In this document: in pieces, positions 10,301 to 17,947 of the stretch | Layout of the letters: each line of letters starts with the position of its first letter | Numbering within the stretch: the first letter of the stretch is position 1 | Source: Tritrichomonas musculus | Lineage: Eukaryota; Parabasalia; Tritrichomonadida; Tritrichomonadidae | Assembly (NCBI GenBank): GCA_039105265.1 | Contig: JAPFFF010000012.1 | Coordinates: 5,270,001-5,334,000, forward strand | DNA length: 64,000 nucleotides | Direction of reading: 5' to 3' | Notes under the pieces: generated by a model | Databases searched by the model: none | The model's input: only the letters and a program-made list of their open reading frames with translations | What the model was told of the DNA's origin: nothing | Program-made: the position numbers and the translations under genes

Positions 10301-13193
10301 GAAGATATATGAAGACCCAGAATTAGGTAAATGTCATCTTTGTGGTGAGCATTTCTCCTGGACTAATAAGCCTACTTTGGATAGAATCAATAATGAAATA
10401 GGTCATGAATTATCCAATTGCAAACTTGCTTGTGAAGTATGTAATAGTCTTCGTGCAGATGATGATGATAAGGTTACTCGTTTAAGAATCCAGCTCAAGA
10501 AGTTCTGTAAAGTGAATCATTTGCCAATGACTATTACCAATGAAGCTGAATATCATCGTTTACGTGCTGGTATAACTGGAGGTCTTTCAAATGTTATGCA
10601 TCGAGTCAATCTTAGAGGTGAGACTTGCATTACACGTTTATATTTTGATGAAGAAGCTAATAAAGTTGTTGTCAGATATACTGATAATGTTGTTTCACAT
10701 GTAGTTGGAGTTGATTTCAATTCATTGTATCCTTCAGCATGTTCTGGTAACTGGCATTCATTCAACAAATATCATGGAGGTATCATGTACATGCCAGGTT
10801 CAATGTTAAATTCATATGATTGCTATGATGAGAATGGTAAACAGAAACCAAATGTATATCATACTTGTATGAGTATAATCAATTCCAAACATAGGTTTGA
10901 TAAGAATCCCAAATTCATCTTTCATGCAACTGTTAAGTTAGAATGTCCCAAAGATTTGATTAATGATTTCATTAATTTTCCACCTGTATTTCGCAATTTT
11001 GAGATCAAAAATGATGAAGATATAATCGGTTCATACATGTACAAATATGGTAAAGACAATAATATCCATACTGTTGACAAATCTGATACCAAGCTAACGA
11101 TGACTCTTGATACTAGAGGTGAATTCAAGACATTTGGTTGCTATTATTTGTGGTTTCTCATTGACCATGGTTTGGAAATTGTTGATATCCAGAATGTTAC
11201 AATATATGATTGCCATAGAGGTTTCAATGCATTCGTTAATGAATTTATGGGAGAGCGTCAGAAGATATTAAGTGGAGAGAAACCTGGAAATGAGAAGTTC
11301 TATAAAATTAGTATGAATGGATCTTATGGATATGATGGTCTCAATACAGAACATTATGATAAAGTCAAGATTGTAGATCGTGATAGAGCCTTCATTGACA
11401 TTGCAAGTGAGACTTATGTAAACGGATATCCAATTGCAAATGATTCATATATAATTCAACGTAAACCCAAGAATTTCCGATGTAAGACATGTGTTCAAGA
11501 GTCATTCTTCACTCTTGATAATGCAAAGTATTGGTATTTGGTTTTCATTTATGACTTCCTTTTCAAATGTTTAGATGTTGAAAGAATGCATTTCACATCA
11601 TGTGATACAGATAGTGTTTACTTTGCAATTGCTGGAGATATGAATAGACATGGTGAGCAAGTCTTCGATGCAATCGTTAAAGATAAAGAATTCTATGATA
11701 AATATGTTTATCAATTCATGCCAAATCCAGCTATTGGAACCATTGCTGATGAGAAGAAAATATTAGGTGCAGCTGTTGAAAAATATGGTGATAATCAAGT
11801 TGCATTATGTCCTAAATGTTATACAATTTGGAATAATAAAGAAGATGGTTCCCTAGAAACTAAAGCATTGAAAGTCAAAGGTGTATCATTGAAAAAGAAT
11901 AACATTAATCCAACTGATTATTATACAATCATTGTTGATAAATGTGTCATTCCAGGTAAGAATATTAATCTCCAAATGAATCGTAATCAAATGTCTAAGG
12001 TAACTATTCAGAAGAATGTGTTGACTGGATTTCATAACAAAATGATAGTACTGGAAGATCAAACTTGCGTTCCATTCATCAAAGGTTTGACTGCTAATGA
12101 TGTCGTTTTCAAATCATGTGAAGAGTATGCTAAAGAATGTGAAAATGAATTCAAAAATATATTGAACAATAAAGATTTAGATGCTGAATTACTTGAGTTT
12201 GGAAAGAATATTTCTGAAAATGAAAGTGAGGTCTCTGCAAATGGAGATTCAATTGATATCCCAACTTATATAAATGATTTTGATACTATGTACTCTGCTT
12301 TAGCAGATGAGAGCCATTGGGATTTACCATTGAGAACTAGATTTGATGAGAACTTCAAGATTACATTCAATAAGTCCAAACATGGATCCTGTGATGGTAA
12401 ACATATTGGTGATCTTAAATGTAGAAATCAGACTGGAATGGTTTTGAGTGTAAATGAAACTCCTGGTTTTGCAGTGATTGACATTGATATTAATAAGAAG
12501 TTACCTCAAAAGAAAAGATTTGAAATCAAGCAATCAATAATTAGTAAACTTTCTGAAGATGATATCATTATTGAGACTGGAAGTGGTAGTCTTCATATTT
12601 ATGCAAATCATAATATTCCAGGTTTATATAAGAATGCATATGTCAAATGTTTCGAATGTGATGAGTTTGATATAGATTACTTTGCTTCTGTTGATTGCAA
12701 TTCATATCATGGTCTAATGCTTCCTGATTCTGAAAATGAGAATGGAAGATATGAATTCTATCAAGGTAATTGGGATTCAGTTATCAAGAGAACGGCAACG
12801 GATGTAATCAAATCTTTAGGTGTAGAGTTGGATCTTTCAGGTAAAAATGGTAAAGAATATAATGAAGATGATGATGAAGAACCTTTAACATATCTTGATA
12901 ATGATGAAGAGATGAAGTTGGTTGATGGATTAGTTGGAATGGAAGTTCACAATTATGCTTCAAAAATAGATGATAGACTTACTTTGTTACCATTGTTTGG
13001 AGCAATTAAGTGTCTATCTCCGGATAATAGAGATAAAGCATTTTATAATGTTGAGTTCAAATGTAATTTGACATGCAAAGCTTCAATGAATTTCGAAACA
13101 GTCAAGAAAGATGCAAAACATTCAAATATCAATGTATTGTATAAGATCATCAGAATGTATAATCCAGAATATTACAAGAAAGTATTACATTAA
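7332..13193 (+). CDS. Polinton DNA polymerase B (protein-primed) with extra N- and C-terminal domains
   Basis: A 1953-residue product that replicates the element. An N-terminal region (residues about 415-590) has a DGLCW box, a later NVIHIMYI box and a zinc finger (CPKC...HKAHC), an order also found before the polymerase in animal Polintons. The 3'-5' exonuclease occupies about 630-885 (YDFETM, GFNSAKFD, YNDNDVEMM). An HNH-like C2-C2 knuckle at 1001-1041 (CHLCG...LDRIN...CEVCN) sits between exonuclease and polymerase, as in other Polintons. Polymerase motifs are DFNSLYPS near 1127, KISMNGSYG near 1325 and CDTDSVY near 1424; the wide gap between the first two fits protein-primed enzymes. Residues about 1670-1820 resemble an archaeo-eukaryotic primase (VIDIDI, SLH, then an acidic pair). 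That C-terminal assignment is inference. Confidence 0.93.
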   Translation: MSQPTIDNHQEIDERPVDDVWNLALMLGISEVTLEAIIDEFPYNSEFEDNVIDRILDFIIPKLDEMGYDGDATYGSVYWFAKGYNAKKEAEAIEAEAINELMNLPFQPEIKHLGIPHAPKHPKAPKRYIDSNDSAYLNYIKRKHFNVKDKVNDKVRDILRKRFNEKIEKENTQIHVSKANYKRMLDDLRKQTVLLRPLAPKEMLELKPYSQKLFENQNQELLEYFDKYGHEFKSIDEENLKVNEPYDEEKALECLENARRKYPKDYEIVEKNQKKDPMMVYYLNKIHKLEDIFEFLDNVVYKRERKPFRLTFEMGGVFEVPEKNYFQESDEVFNYEAREIIPTRIKFADTIPIIVQFSTDLEKIKYYIETNIHNHSTTASNVKLIYVSNISFTSHRLPKISGKIKNLPPAFLKSQFIITDNEDDGLCWYRFLAICLDPKLSKTKKYYLKDRTSAARKLFCKDHGIEYNTRPTKAAQELLKSFEGMTLDEMKESAKKHEINVKIYCYLQSEDENGKDSSYFDIQEQWYDEKFENTFNALLFSQDNVIHIMYITNAESLTNIWICPKCKSYAIRGKNPKRMEIHKAHCDGKFHKNYIPERVSMPYCPHILNHPVYEYCVAHDLKWQPQRYYMTYDFETMEQSVDEKSGKSTVINSRLIPLSVSCCIKSSKGLLTRHFDARSKDFIPEWLTFMFEQAYEIVDDKVQLMKDMLKISDVEVIKKLDKGLLDVPVLGFNSAKFDSNLFKEYFNYTHHDMQWKVDNSSLIGTTSSLKQFILKTSTDKGMIGLRFIDAQAFISGGTLKQFGVDFGGAENSVKGTFPYEAVNSENFDDVLSMSEPFKHKDFHSYLNQKNALSNKEYEEYLEDSKRFIDRWEYLLAYNDNDVEMMIKPIDNLIEMNAKYGVDMLSNLSLSRNASEIKYAMAYKNFNIDCDYGVLNSKNTFKPTKEWWTYKVNSYYSQDEKWNLKQEKSKQPKPLRDLSKCVSEADFDAFMKIYEDPELGKCHLCGEHFSWTNKPTLDRINNEIGHELSNCKLACEVCNSLRADDDDKVTRLRIQLKKFCKVNHLPMTITNEAEYHRLRAGITGGLSNVMHRVNLRGETCITRLYFDEEANKVVVRYTDNVVSHVVGVDFNSLYPSACSGNWHSFNKYHGGIMYMPGSMLNSYDCYDENGKQKPNVYHTCMSIINSKHRFDKNPKFIFHATVKLECPKDLINDFINFPPVFRNFEIKNDEDIIGSYMYKYGKDNNIHTVDKSDTKLTMTLDTRGEFKTFGCYYLWFLIDHGLEIVDIQNVTIYDCHRGFNAFVNEFMGERQKILSGEKPGNEKFYKISMNGSYGYDGLNTEHYDKVKIVDRDRAFIDIASETYVNGYPIANDSYIIQRKPKNFRCKTCVQESFFTLDNAKYWYLVFIYDFLFKCLDVERMHFTSCDTDSVYFAIAGDMNRHGEQVFDAIVKDKEFYDKYVYQFMPNPAIGTIADEKKILGAAVEKYGDNQVALCPKCYTIWNNKEDGSLETKALKVKGVSLKKNNINPTDYYTIIVDKCVIPGKNINLQMNRNQMSKVTIQKNVLTGFHNKMIVLEDQTCVPFIKGLTANDVVFKSCEEYAKECENEFKNILNNKDLDAELLEFGKNISENESEVSANGDSIDIPTYINDFDTMYSALADESHWDLPLRTRFDENFKITFNKSKHGSCDGKHIGDLKCRNQTGMVLSVNETPGFAVIDIDINKKLPQKKRFEIKQSIISKLSEDDIIIETGSGSLHIYANHNIPGLYKNAYVKCFECDEFDIDYFASVDCNSYHGLMLPDSENENGRYEFYQGNWDSVIKRTATDVIKSLGVELDLSGKNGKEYNEDDDEEPLTYLDNDEEMKLVDGLVGMEVHNYASKIDDRLTLLPLFGAIKCLSPDNRDKAFYNVEFKCNLTCKASMNFETVKKDAKHSNINVLYKIIRMYNPEYYKKVLH

Positions 13194-15109
13194 ATGTCAA
13201 TTGCAAGCTTAAATCTTGGAATGAATTGTCTATTTTTGTTCTCATTCCCTCCGGGAACTTTGCTTTGCAAATCTTCGACTTCATAATATCCTCCATGGTA
13301 GTCAACAATGTGATACTTTCCTGGTTGAATGATAGATCTTCTTTTAGCCATTGAATCCTTTTCATTATAAAGCTTCACTGGTGTGCCATTCTCTAGTTTA
13401 AATCCAGCTCTACTTGTAACCTTTTCATTCTCTTTAATGATTTGTCTAATGATATAGTTCTCTAGTTCTTCATCATCTTGGACCATCTGTGGTGTAACAT
13501 CAAAGCCAGCATATTTGGATAACGTTGCATGAGGCACATTGTTGTATTGATTGACAAGCTCTTTCATGATATTTGGTGTAATGATTCCAACTTCAATGTG
13601 GTATGCCATGTCTCGAAGTGTACGAATCACTCTATCAAGAATCCCTAAAGAACCATGCATTGGATCTGTTTTCGATTGCTTTTGTTCCTTTTTCATGAAG
13701 TCTGGATATACACCCATTTTCATTCTTGGGACTGGTTTGAATTCAATGTTATGAGAATCATAATAAGCCCATGTTTCATGTGCATCGAAAGCTTTCTCTC
13801 CATCACCTTGAAGGTATCGAACATCCATTCCTGATTTGATTAATGAGTCCAAAGCATTGATGTATGTGTCTGCATTTTTAGAATATCTCATGTAATGTTG
13901 TTCTTGATTGTCGTGATTAGTTGTGGTGAATACAGGTTTATTCATTGGAGCTGCATATAAAAATCTAGTGTTGACATTGATTGCAATGAGATATGCATAC
14001 TTATCACAAAACATTATGTCAATGATGTAAGTCTTTTTTGGGCAAACCTTGTGAAGTTGATATAGCTTCTTATTCTGCTTTAATGGAAAGTATGATGTTG
14101 TAGATTTGCTCTGCAAAGTTCCCTCAGGGAATGAATCAGGAGACTTAATATTTGGATATTTAGATTTCAATGCTTTAACTTTCTTTGGTGATTTGAATCC
14201 AATAGAATTAACTTGAATCTTCTCTGGAGCAATGTTGGATGGATGCTTTTCAATGTAGGTTTGATACCAATCTTCAATAGATGTAAACGAACTAGGCCAA
14301 CCTCTAGTTAGCTTTTGAAAGTCATCAAATGACATTGGATGTCTCTCATCTGGATGTGTTTTAAGGTATTTGATAAGCTTGTCTTCAAATGTGTCATCGT
14401 AAGCTATAGTTGGTCTAGGTCTTTGAGGTTGTGGTTTGCCTCTTTGGGTTGGTGGTATCCATCTTTCATTATATTCTCTCCATAATTTAGTCATATCTTC
14501 TGGATGGATATTCCAACCTCTGAATACATTATTTGCATAGAATTGAGTCTTACCCTTTTGTATTTTGAGATTAAGGAGCCTATTTAATTCCTCATGAGCT
14601 GCTTGCAATCCTTGTTCACGCCTTTCAATCCTTTCACGTTTTCTACGTTCTTGTTTCTCAATAGCTTGACGTTTCATGTATTCTTGATATTCAATGATCT
14701 GTTTCTTTGTATATTCCATATATTCAATGACTTCTTTGTTGATTGTTGTGACATTTACTTTAATGAAATTGCTCAATACATTTTCATCTAAATTAAATCT
14801 AGGCTTGTCATAAAGATGTTTACGTTGATACCATTTAATGATTCTGTCACGAATGAATCTTGAAAATGTTGAATGACTGTTGAGAAGATTATTTATTAAT
14901 TCCAATGTTCTCGGTTGCTTATAATAGTCTGTAAATGGATCATCATCATCGTCATCGAAATTATCATCAAACCAGCCAGCATAATTATGATCATGCAATC
15001 TATCAAAATTATCTGAATGGTCTACACTACTTGGACCCCAAAGTATTGAGTTCTTGATGTATTGAATGATGTGATCCACGTTATTGTTGAGTTCGTAAGT
15101 TTGATTCAT
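13190..15109 (-). CDS. Polinton integrase (rve/RNase H fold)
   Basis: A 639-residue product that would join the element ends to target DNA. Residues about 355-520 form the retroviral-type integrase core (start YIIDIMFCDKYAYL, middle YLQGDGEKAF, end LDRVIRTLRDM). A small beta-rich C-terminal part follows (KYHIVDYHGGYYEVEDL), resembling the SH3-like tail of this family. Residues 130-190 are a strongly charged helix. It converges on the polymerase gene with a 4-bp overlap of the two stop regions and is divergent from the next gene (61 bp between starts), so that gap probably holds a two-way promoter. Confidence 0.9.
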   Translation of the reverse strand: MNQTYELNNNVDHIIQYIKNSILWGPSSVDHSDNFDRLHDHNYAGWFDDNFDDDDDDPFTDYYKQPRTLELINNLLNSHSTFSRFIRDRIIKWYQRKHLYDKPRFNLDENVLSNFIKVNVTTINKEVIEYMEYTKKQIIEYQEYMKRQAIEKQERRKRERIERREQGLQAAHEELNRLLNLKIQKGKTQFYANNVFRGWNIHPEDMTKLWREYNERWIPPTQRGKPQPQRPRPTIAYDDTFEDKLIKYLKTHPDERHPMSFDDFQKLTRGWPSSFTSIEDWYQTYIEKHPSNIAPEKIQVNSIGFKSPKKVKALKSKYPNIKSPDSFPEGTLQSKSTTSYFPLKQNKKLYQLHKVCPKKTYIIDIMFCDKYAYLIAINVNTRFLYAAPMNKPVFTTTNHDNQEQHYMRYSKNADTYINALDSLIKSGMDVRYLQGDGEKAFDAHETWAYYDSHNIEFKPVPRMKMGVYPDFMKKEQKQSKTDPMHGSLGILDRVIRTLRDMAYHIEVGIITPNIMKELVNQYNNVPHATLSKYAGFDVTPQMVQDDEELENYIIRQIIKENEKVTSRAGFKLENGTPVKLYNEKDSMAKRRSIIQPGKYHIVDYHGGYYEVEDLQSKVPGGNENKNRQFIPRFKLAIDI

Positions 15110-15170
15110 TTGGTTTTTGTTAAAGAGATGTTTATATGTTTGCTGTTGATATTTTAATGAGAGCCAAAGA

Positions 15171-15425
15171 ATGGAATCAAATACAAATGAAAATGAAACA
15201 TTAGCATTACCACCATTAAAGAAAAGACATGAACGTAAATCATTTGCAACGCAGACATTAAAAATGATTGCATCGAGATTGCAGTATTATCGAAAGATCT
15301 TAAGTGAACCGGAATCTGACAATCCCAAGAAAATGAAACAACGTGAACGAATCCAAAAGAAATATGATCATTGCATGAAAGTCCGCAAACTACTCAATAG
15401 AGCTGCTGCTAATAGGTATATCTGA
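15171..15425 (+). CDS. Small basic Polinton protein (84 aa), unknown
   Basis: I do not recognise a family. The product is lysine/arginine-rich and predicted helical in its second half (MIASRLQYYRKILS...KKYDHCMKVRKLLNRAAANRY), so a nucleic-acid-binding or packaging role is plausible but is only inference. It starts at an ATG 61 bp from the divergent integrase start and runs in the same direction as the next two small genes. Confidence 0.65.
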   Translation: MESNTNENETLALPPLKKRHERKSFATQTLKMIASRLQYYRKILSEPESDNPKKMKQRERIQKKYDHCMKVRKLLNRAAANRYI

Positions 15426-15477
15426 AAGATAATATGTCCAAAGGACTACCTCTAATAACTTTTTAACGAAGACACAA

Positions 15478-15699
15478 ATGAATATGAATGAGAGGTTCGT
15501 TCCATTGGTTGGTTTCGAGAATGATTACGAAATTATGATTGAAAGTCCAAATATCATTAAGCGAAAAGGTACCAAATCATTCAAGGGAATTGTTGGAGAA
15601 TATTATAACAGAGATGGAATCGTTGCTGTTGAATTGAATGGCAAGATGTATCTCAAAAATGATTTGATTGAAAGACAATTTAAAAAAATTAGATGCTAA
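15478..15699 (+). CDS. Small NUMOD4-like protein of the Polinton (73 aa)
   Basis: The pattern FVPLVGFENDYEIM...IIKRKG followed by a short strand-rich stretch and YLKNDLIERQF recalls NUMOD4, a DNA-binding module normally found beside HNH endonuclease domains (W-x-P-I-x-G-x-x-x-x-Y-E-I-S). No nuclease motif is present, so it may act only as a DNA-binding piece. The start ATG at 15478 follows an untranslated gap of about 50 bp. The match is by motif shape only. Confidence 0.6.
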   Translation: MNMNERFVPLVGFENDYEIMIESPNIIKRKGTKSFKGIVGEYYNRDGIVAVELNGKMYLKNDLIERQFKKIRC

Positions 15700-15715
15700 A
15701 TCTATTTTTGTATTA

Positions 15716-16396
15716 ATGCAAATGACAGGAACACTTAGGCAAGCACGTATACTATCCAGTGAGACAGATAATACGATAAAGCAAAATCAAGAAACTAATG
15801 TAAACATTAATATCAAACCAGGTCATCCAAGAGCAAATTCCATTCCCCTTTATCCAAATGTTCAACCACTGAATCCAAATTCTGAAAGAATATTTGCACC
15901 GCAAAATGTAAATTTTATTCAAGCTCCCCAACCGGAAGTTCCCCAAGGGAATGGTCCAATTACAAATACTCAGATGACGAATCCGGAATATCAATCAGTA
16001 TCTCCACAACCAACAAACAATCCTTTCCATTTAGCACAAGACAGGGGTATCGCAGATTTGGGAAATGAATTAGATGAGCTTGACAAGAAAAACAGATTTC
16101 TTGAAATGCTAGTTGAAATGTATGAGAACAATCCATTAAAAGTGAATTCATATGTTGTCTGTGAAAGCAAGTTGTTGATGGAAATGATCAAATTATTGAC
16201 TGGATGTGAGAAAGTTGAATTAGTCTTGAATGAAGATATTGGTTGCAGCGGATGCAGTGGAAAATCAGATAAGATCATCTATGTTTCAAAAATATTGGTA
16301 ACCAAAGAAGGTAAAACCGAAGACCTAAAATATGCTTATAATAACATTTACAGTCAATTCATCAAGTATGGAATATCATTGAAAATGACCTGTTAG
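15716..16396 (+). CDS. Polinton 226-aa protein with a C-terminal VGC-type domain
   Basis: The start at 15716 is the first ATG of the frame, 17 bp after the previous stop; upstream in-frame codons offer no ATG. Residues 1-110 are low complexity (Asn/Pro/Gln-rich). Residues about 115-226 are a compact domain: helix (LDKKNRFLEMLVEMYE), then YVVCESKLLMEMIKLL, VELVLNEDIGCSGC and a strand-rich tail. The middle of this domain closely resembles the C-terminus of the separate gene at 53099-53560 (IIVPIESLSNIIKAIL, VEVQLIEDVGCCEE). Function is unknown. Confidence 0.75.
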   Translation: MQMTGTLRQARILSSETDNTIKQNQETNVNINIKPGHPRANSIPLYPNVQPLNPNSERIFAPQNVNFIQAPQPEVPQGNGPITNTQMTNPEYQSVSPQPTNNPFHLAQDRGIADLGNELDELDKKNRFLEMLVEMYENNPLKVNSYVVCESKLLMEMIKLLTGCEKVELVLNEDIGCSGCSGKSDKIIYVSKILVTKEGKTEDLKYAYNNIYSQFIKYGISLKMTC

Positions 16397-16448
16397 GTCA
16401 CTTCGCTTTGCGAATGGTTTGCTAAAAGCAAAAATAATGTTGATATTT

Positions 16449-17132
16449 TTAGAATTGGAATTCTGGATGATACACTGATACGAAACTATTCCATTCATCA
16501 ACTTTCTTGCGAGCATTATTCAATTGCTGTTTAAGGTTGTCATCATTTGGATGTTCTTTGAGTTGCTTCTTAATGTTATTGTACTTTTCAATTGCACATT
16601 TCAAATCAACTTGTTCCCATGAATCAAGACTATGTGCATCATCACGATATCCCCAGCATTGTTTGTTGACTAATTCTGTATCAATCTTTAATGTAATATG
16701 TTTAGCAATTGCTTTGAAGACTGGCTTAGCATTCTCAACAGTATCTGGTTTATGTTGTTTTTCAAGTGTTTCATGAACCTTGTCGTTAATAGAATTCATA
16801 ATGTCTGAAACAGTGAAAGCATAATCAATGCCAACCCATTCTGCAACAAAATGGATGATATTTGGATGAACATATACACCACGAAAACCATTAGGTGCAT
16901 CATTTAATGTATATTGTGGAGATTTGGATGGATTTCTTTTAGTCCAACATTTACAAATTTGATTGAATCTTTCGCTTTTGATGAAATCTCTTGATCTTTT
17001 AGAATTGGTGCCAAGCTTACTAGCATTGATGTATCCATCTTTGTCACAAATCATTACAGATATTCCGTTGAATGTTCCACGAGTGAATGTTTCACCTGAA
17101 TTTGTTGTGAGTGTTTCAACTTGGCTGTTCAT
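16449..17132 (-). CDS. KilA-N domain protein of the Polinton
   Basis: A 227-residue protein. Residues about 15-120 match the KilA-N DNA-binding fold found in large DNA viruses, phages and some transposons: GYINASKLGT, SRDFIKSERF, and GVYVHPNIIHFVAEWVGIDY ending in a helix (SDIMNSIND). Residues 135-227 are helical, probably for dimerisation. It converges on the previous gene with 52 bp between stops. A regulatory or replication-associated DNA-binding role is likely by family, unproven here. Confidence 0.88.
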   Translation of the reverse strand: MNSQVETLTTNSGETFTRGTFNGISVMICDKDGYINASKLGTNSKRSRDFIKSERFNQICKCWTKRNPSKSPQYTLNDAPNGFRGVYVHPNIIHFVAEWVGIDYAFTVSDIMNSINDKVHETLEKQHKPDTVENAKPVFKAIAKHITLKIDTELVNKQCWGYRDDAHSLDSWEQVDLKCAIEKYNNIKKQLKEHPNDDNLKQQLNNARKKVDEWNSFVSVYHPEFQF

Positions 17133-17183
17133 GTTATTCTTTTCGGTTGCGTTAAAAAATTAGTGATACATAAAATTAAATGA

Positions 17184-17422
17184 GTTTTGAAAATCATTGA
17201 TTTCATCAACAAAATGCGAGTGCGTGAAATCGCGCGGTCGTCAAGCCCTTCAAAATCGATATCAAAAATGAAGGTTAGGAGACAAGTTTATATAAACCTT
17301 CAAAATCAGACCCAAATCTCAATTGTTTTACCAAAGTTTGAAAATCATTGATTTCATCAACAAATTGCGACTATGCGAAATTGCACTGTCGTCCAATCCT
17401 TCAAAATCAAATGCAAAAATGA
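17184..17422 (+). repeat. Two imperfect 87-bp direct repeats in the Polinton
   Basis: A stretch beginning tttgaaaatcattgatttca at about 17187 recurs at about 17338, followed in both by aacaaa-tgcga, gtcgtc-a and ccttcaaaatc with an ending aaaaatgaa. The copies differ at scattered positions. They lie upstream of the KilA-N gene, in the longest gene-free stretch of the element, and could be binding sites or a replication-linked repeat. Confidence 0.7.
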
Positions 17423-17608
17423 ATAGTTCTACTAATGTTTTGGACTTCCCAAGAGTATATTATTTTACAGAATTTCGAAGAATTTTTGACATGTGACATG
17501 AAAAATATTTTGAAAAATTTTGCATAATTATTGCAATATATGTATGAAGGAATAGGGTTAGAACCAATTAAATACCAAATCGAAAACATATAAATGTTAG
17601 CGCTAACT

Positions 17609-17682
17609 GGTACAGTCGTAGAGTCATGAAGCATGTCTCCCAGCTTCGGCGGCAGGCATGAGTTCGATTCTCCTCGGTGCCG
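17609..17682 (+). tRNA. tRNA-like sequence inside the Polinton
   Basis: A 74-nt stretch: GGTACAG can pair with CGGTGCC (6 of 7), a T arm ATGAG-TTCGATT-CTCCT has one mismatch, and a middle stem TCTCC/GGCGG closes a 7-base loop (CAGCTTC). The D arm is poor and the base before the anticodon position is not T, so this is probably not a working tRNA. A run of five T follows. It may be a captured and degraded tRNA or a Pol III promoter carried by the element. Confidence 0.4.
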
Positions 17683-17945
17683 ATTTTTCGTATTATTTCC
17701 GGTCCATATTTGTGATAGAGCCCAAGCGAACTAAACACCTAGGGTAAGCTATTACTTGTGGATTATGGGGTAATACGGGCATTTGCCGGCATTTGCAATC
17801 CTTTGTAATGAAAGATTCGTTCTTTCCCCAGCCATAGTGGATGCAGATCCTTTCCTATAAGGGATGATATAATCCCGGGTACATATTGTTCCTTATTCGA
17901 ATGCAGTACGCATCCACGTAGACGGATTGGTTTTTGCATTTTTGC
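17683..17945. ncRNA. GC-richer noncoding block of the Polinton, candidate structured RNA
   Basis: Between the tRNA-like sequence and the fibre gene lies a stretch noticeably less AT-rich than its surroundings, with no long frame. Short inverted pieces are visible (gggat-gatata-atccc near 17863-17878; cgggcatttgccgg near 17778). Together with the adjacent tRNA-like B box this could be a Pol III transcript or an origin/packaging region. Evidence is composition and small hairpins only. Confidence 0.35.
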
Positions 17946-17947
17946 TT

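Noticed and set aside
10333-10455. Intein in the DNA polymerase
   Set aside because: The HNH-like unit is too short, no intein splice motifs flank it, and it has counterparts at the same place in other Polinton polymerases.
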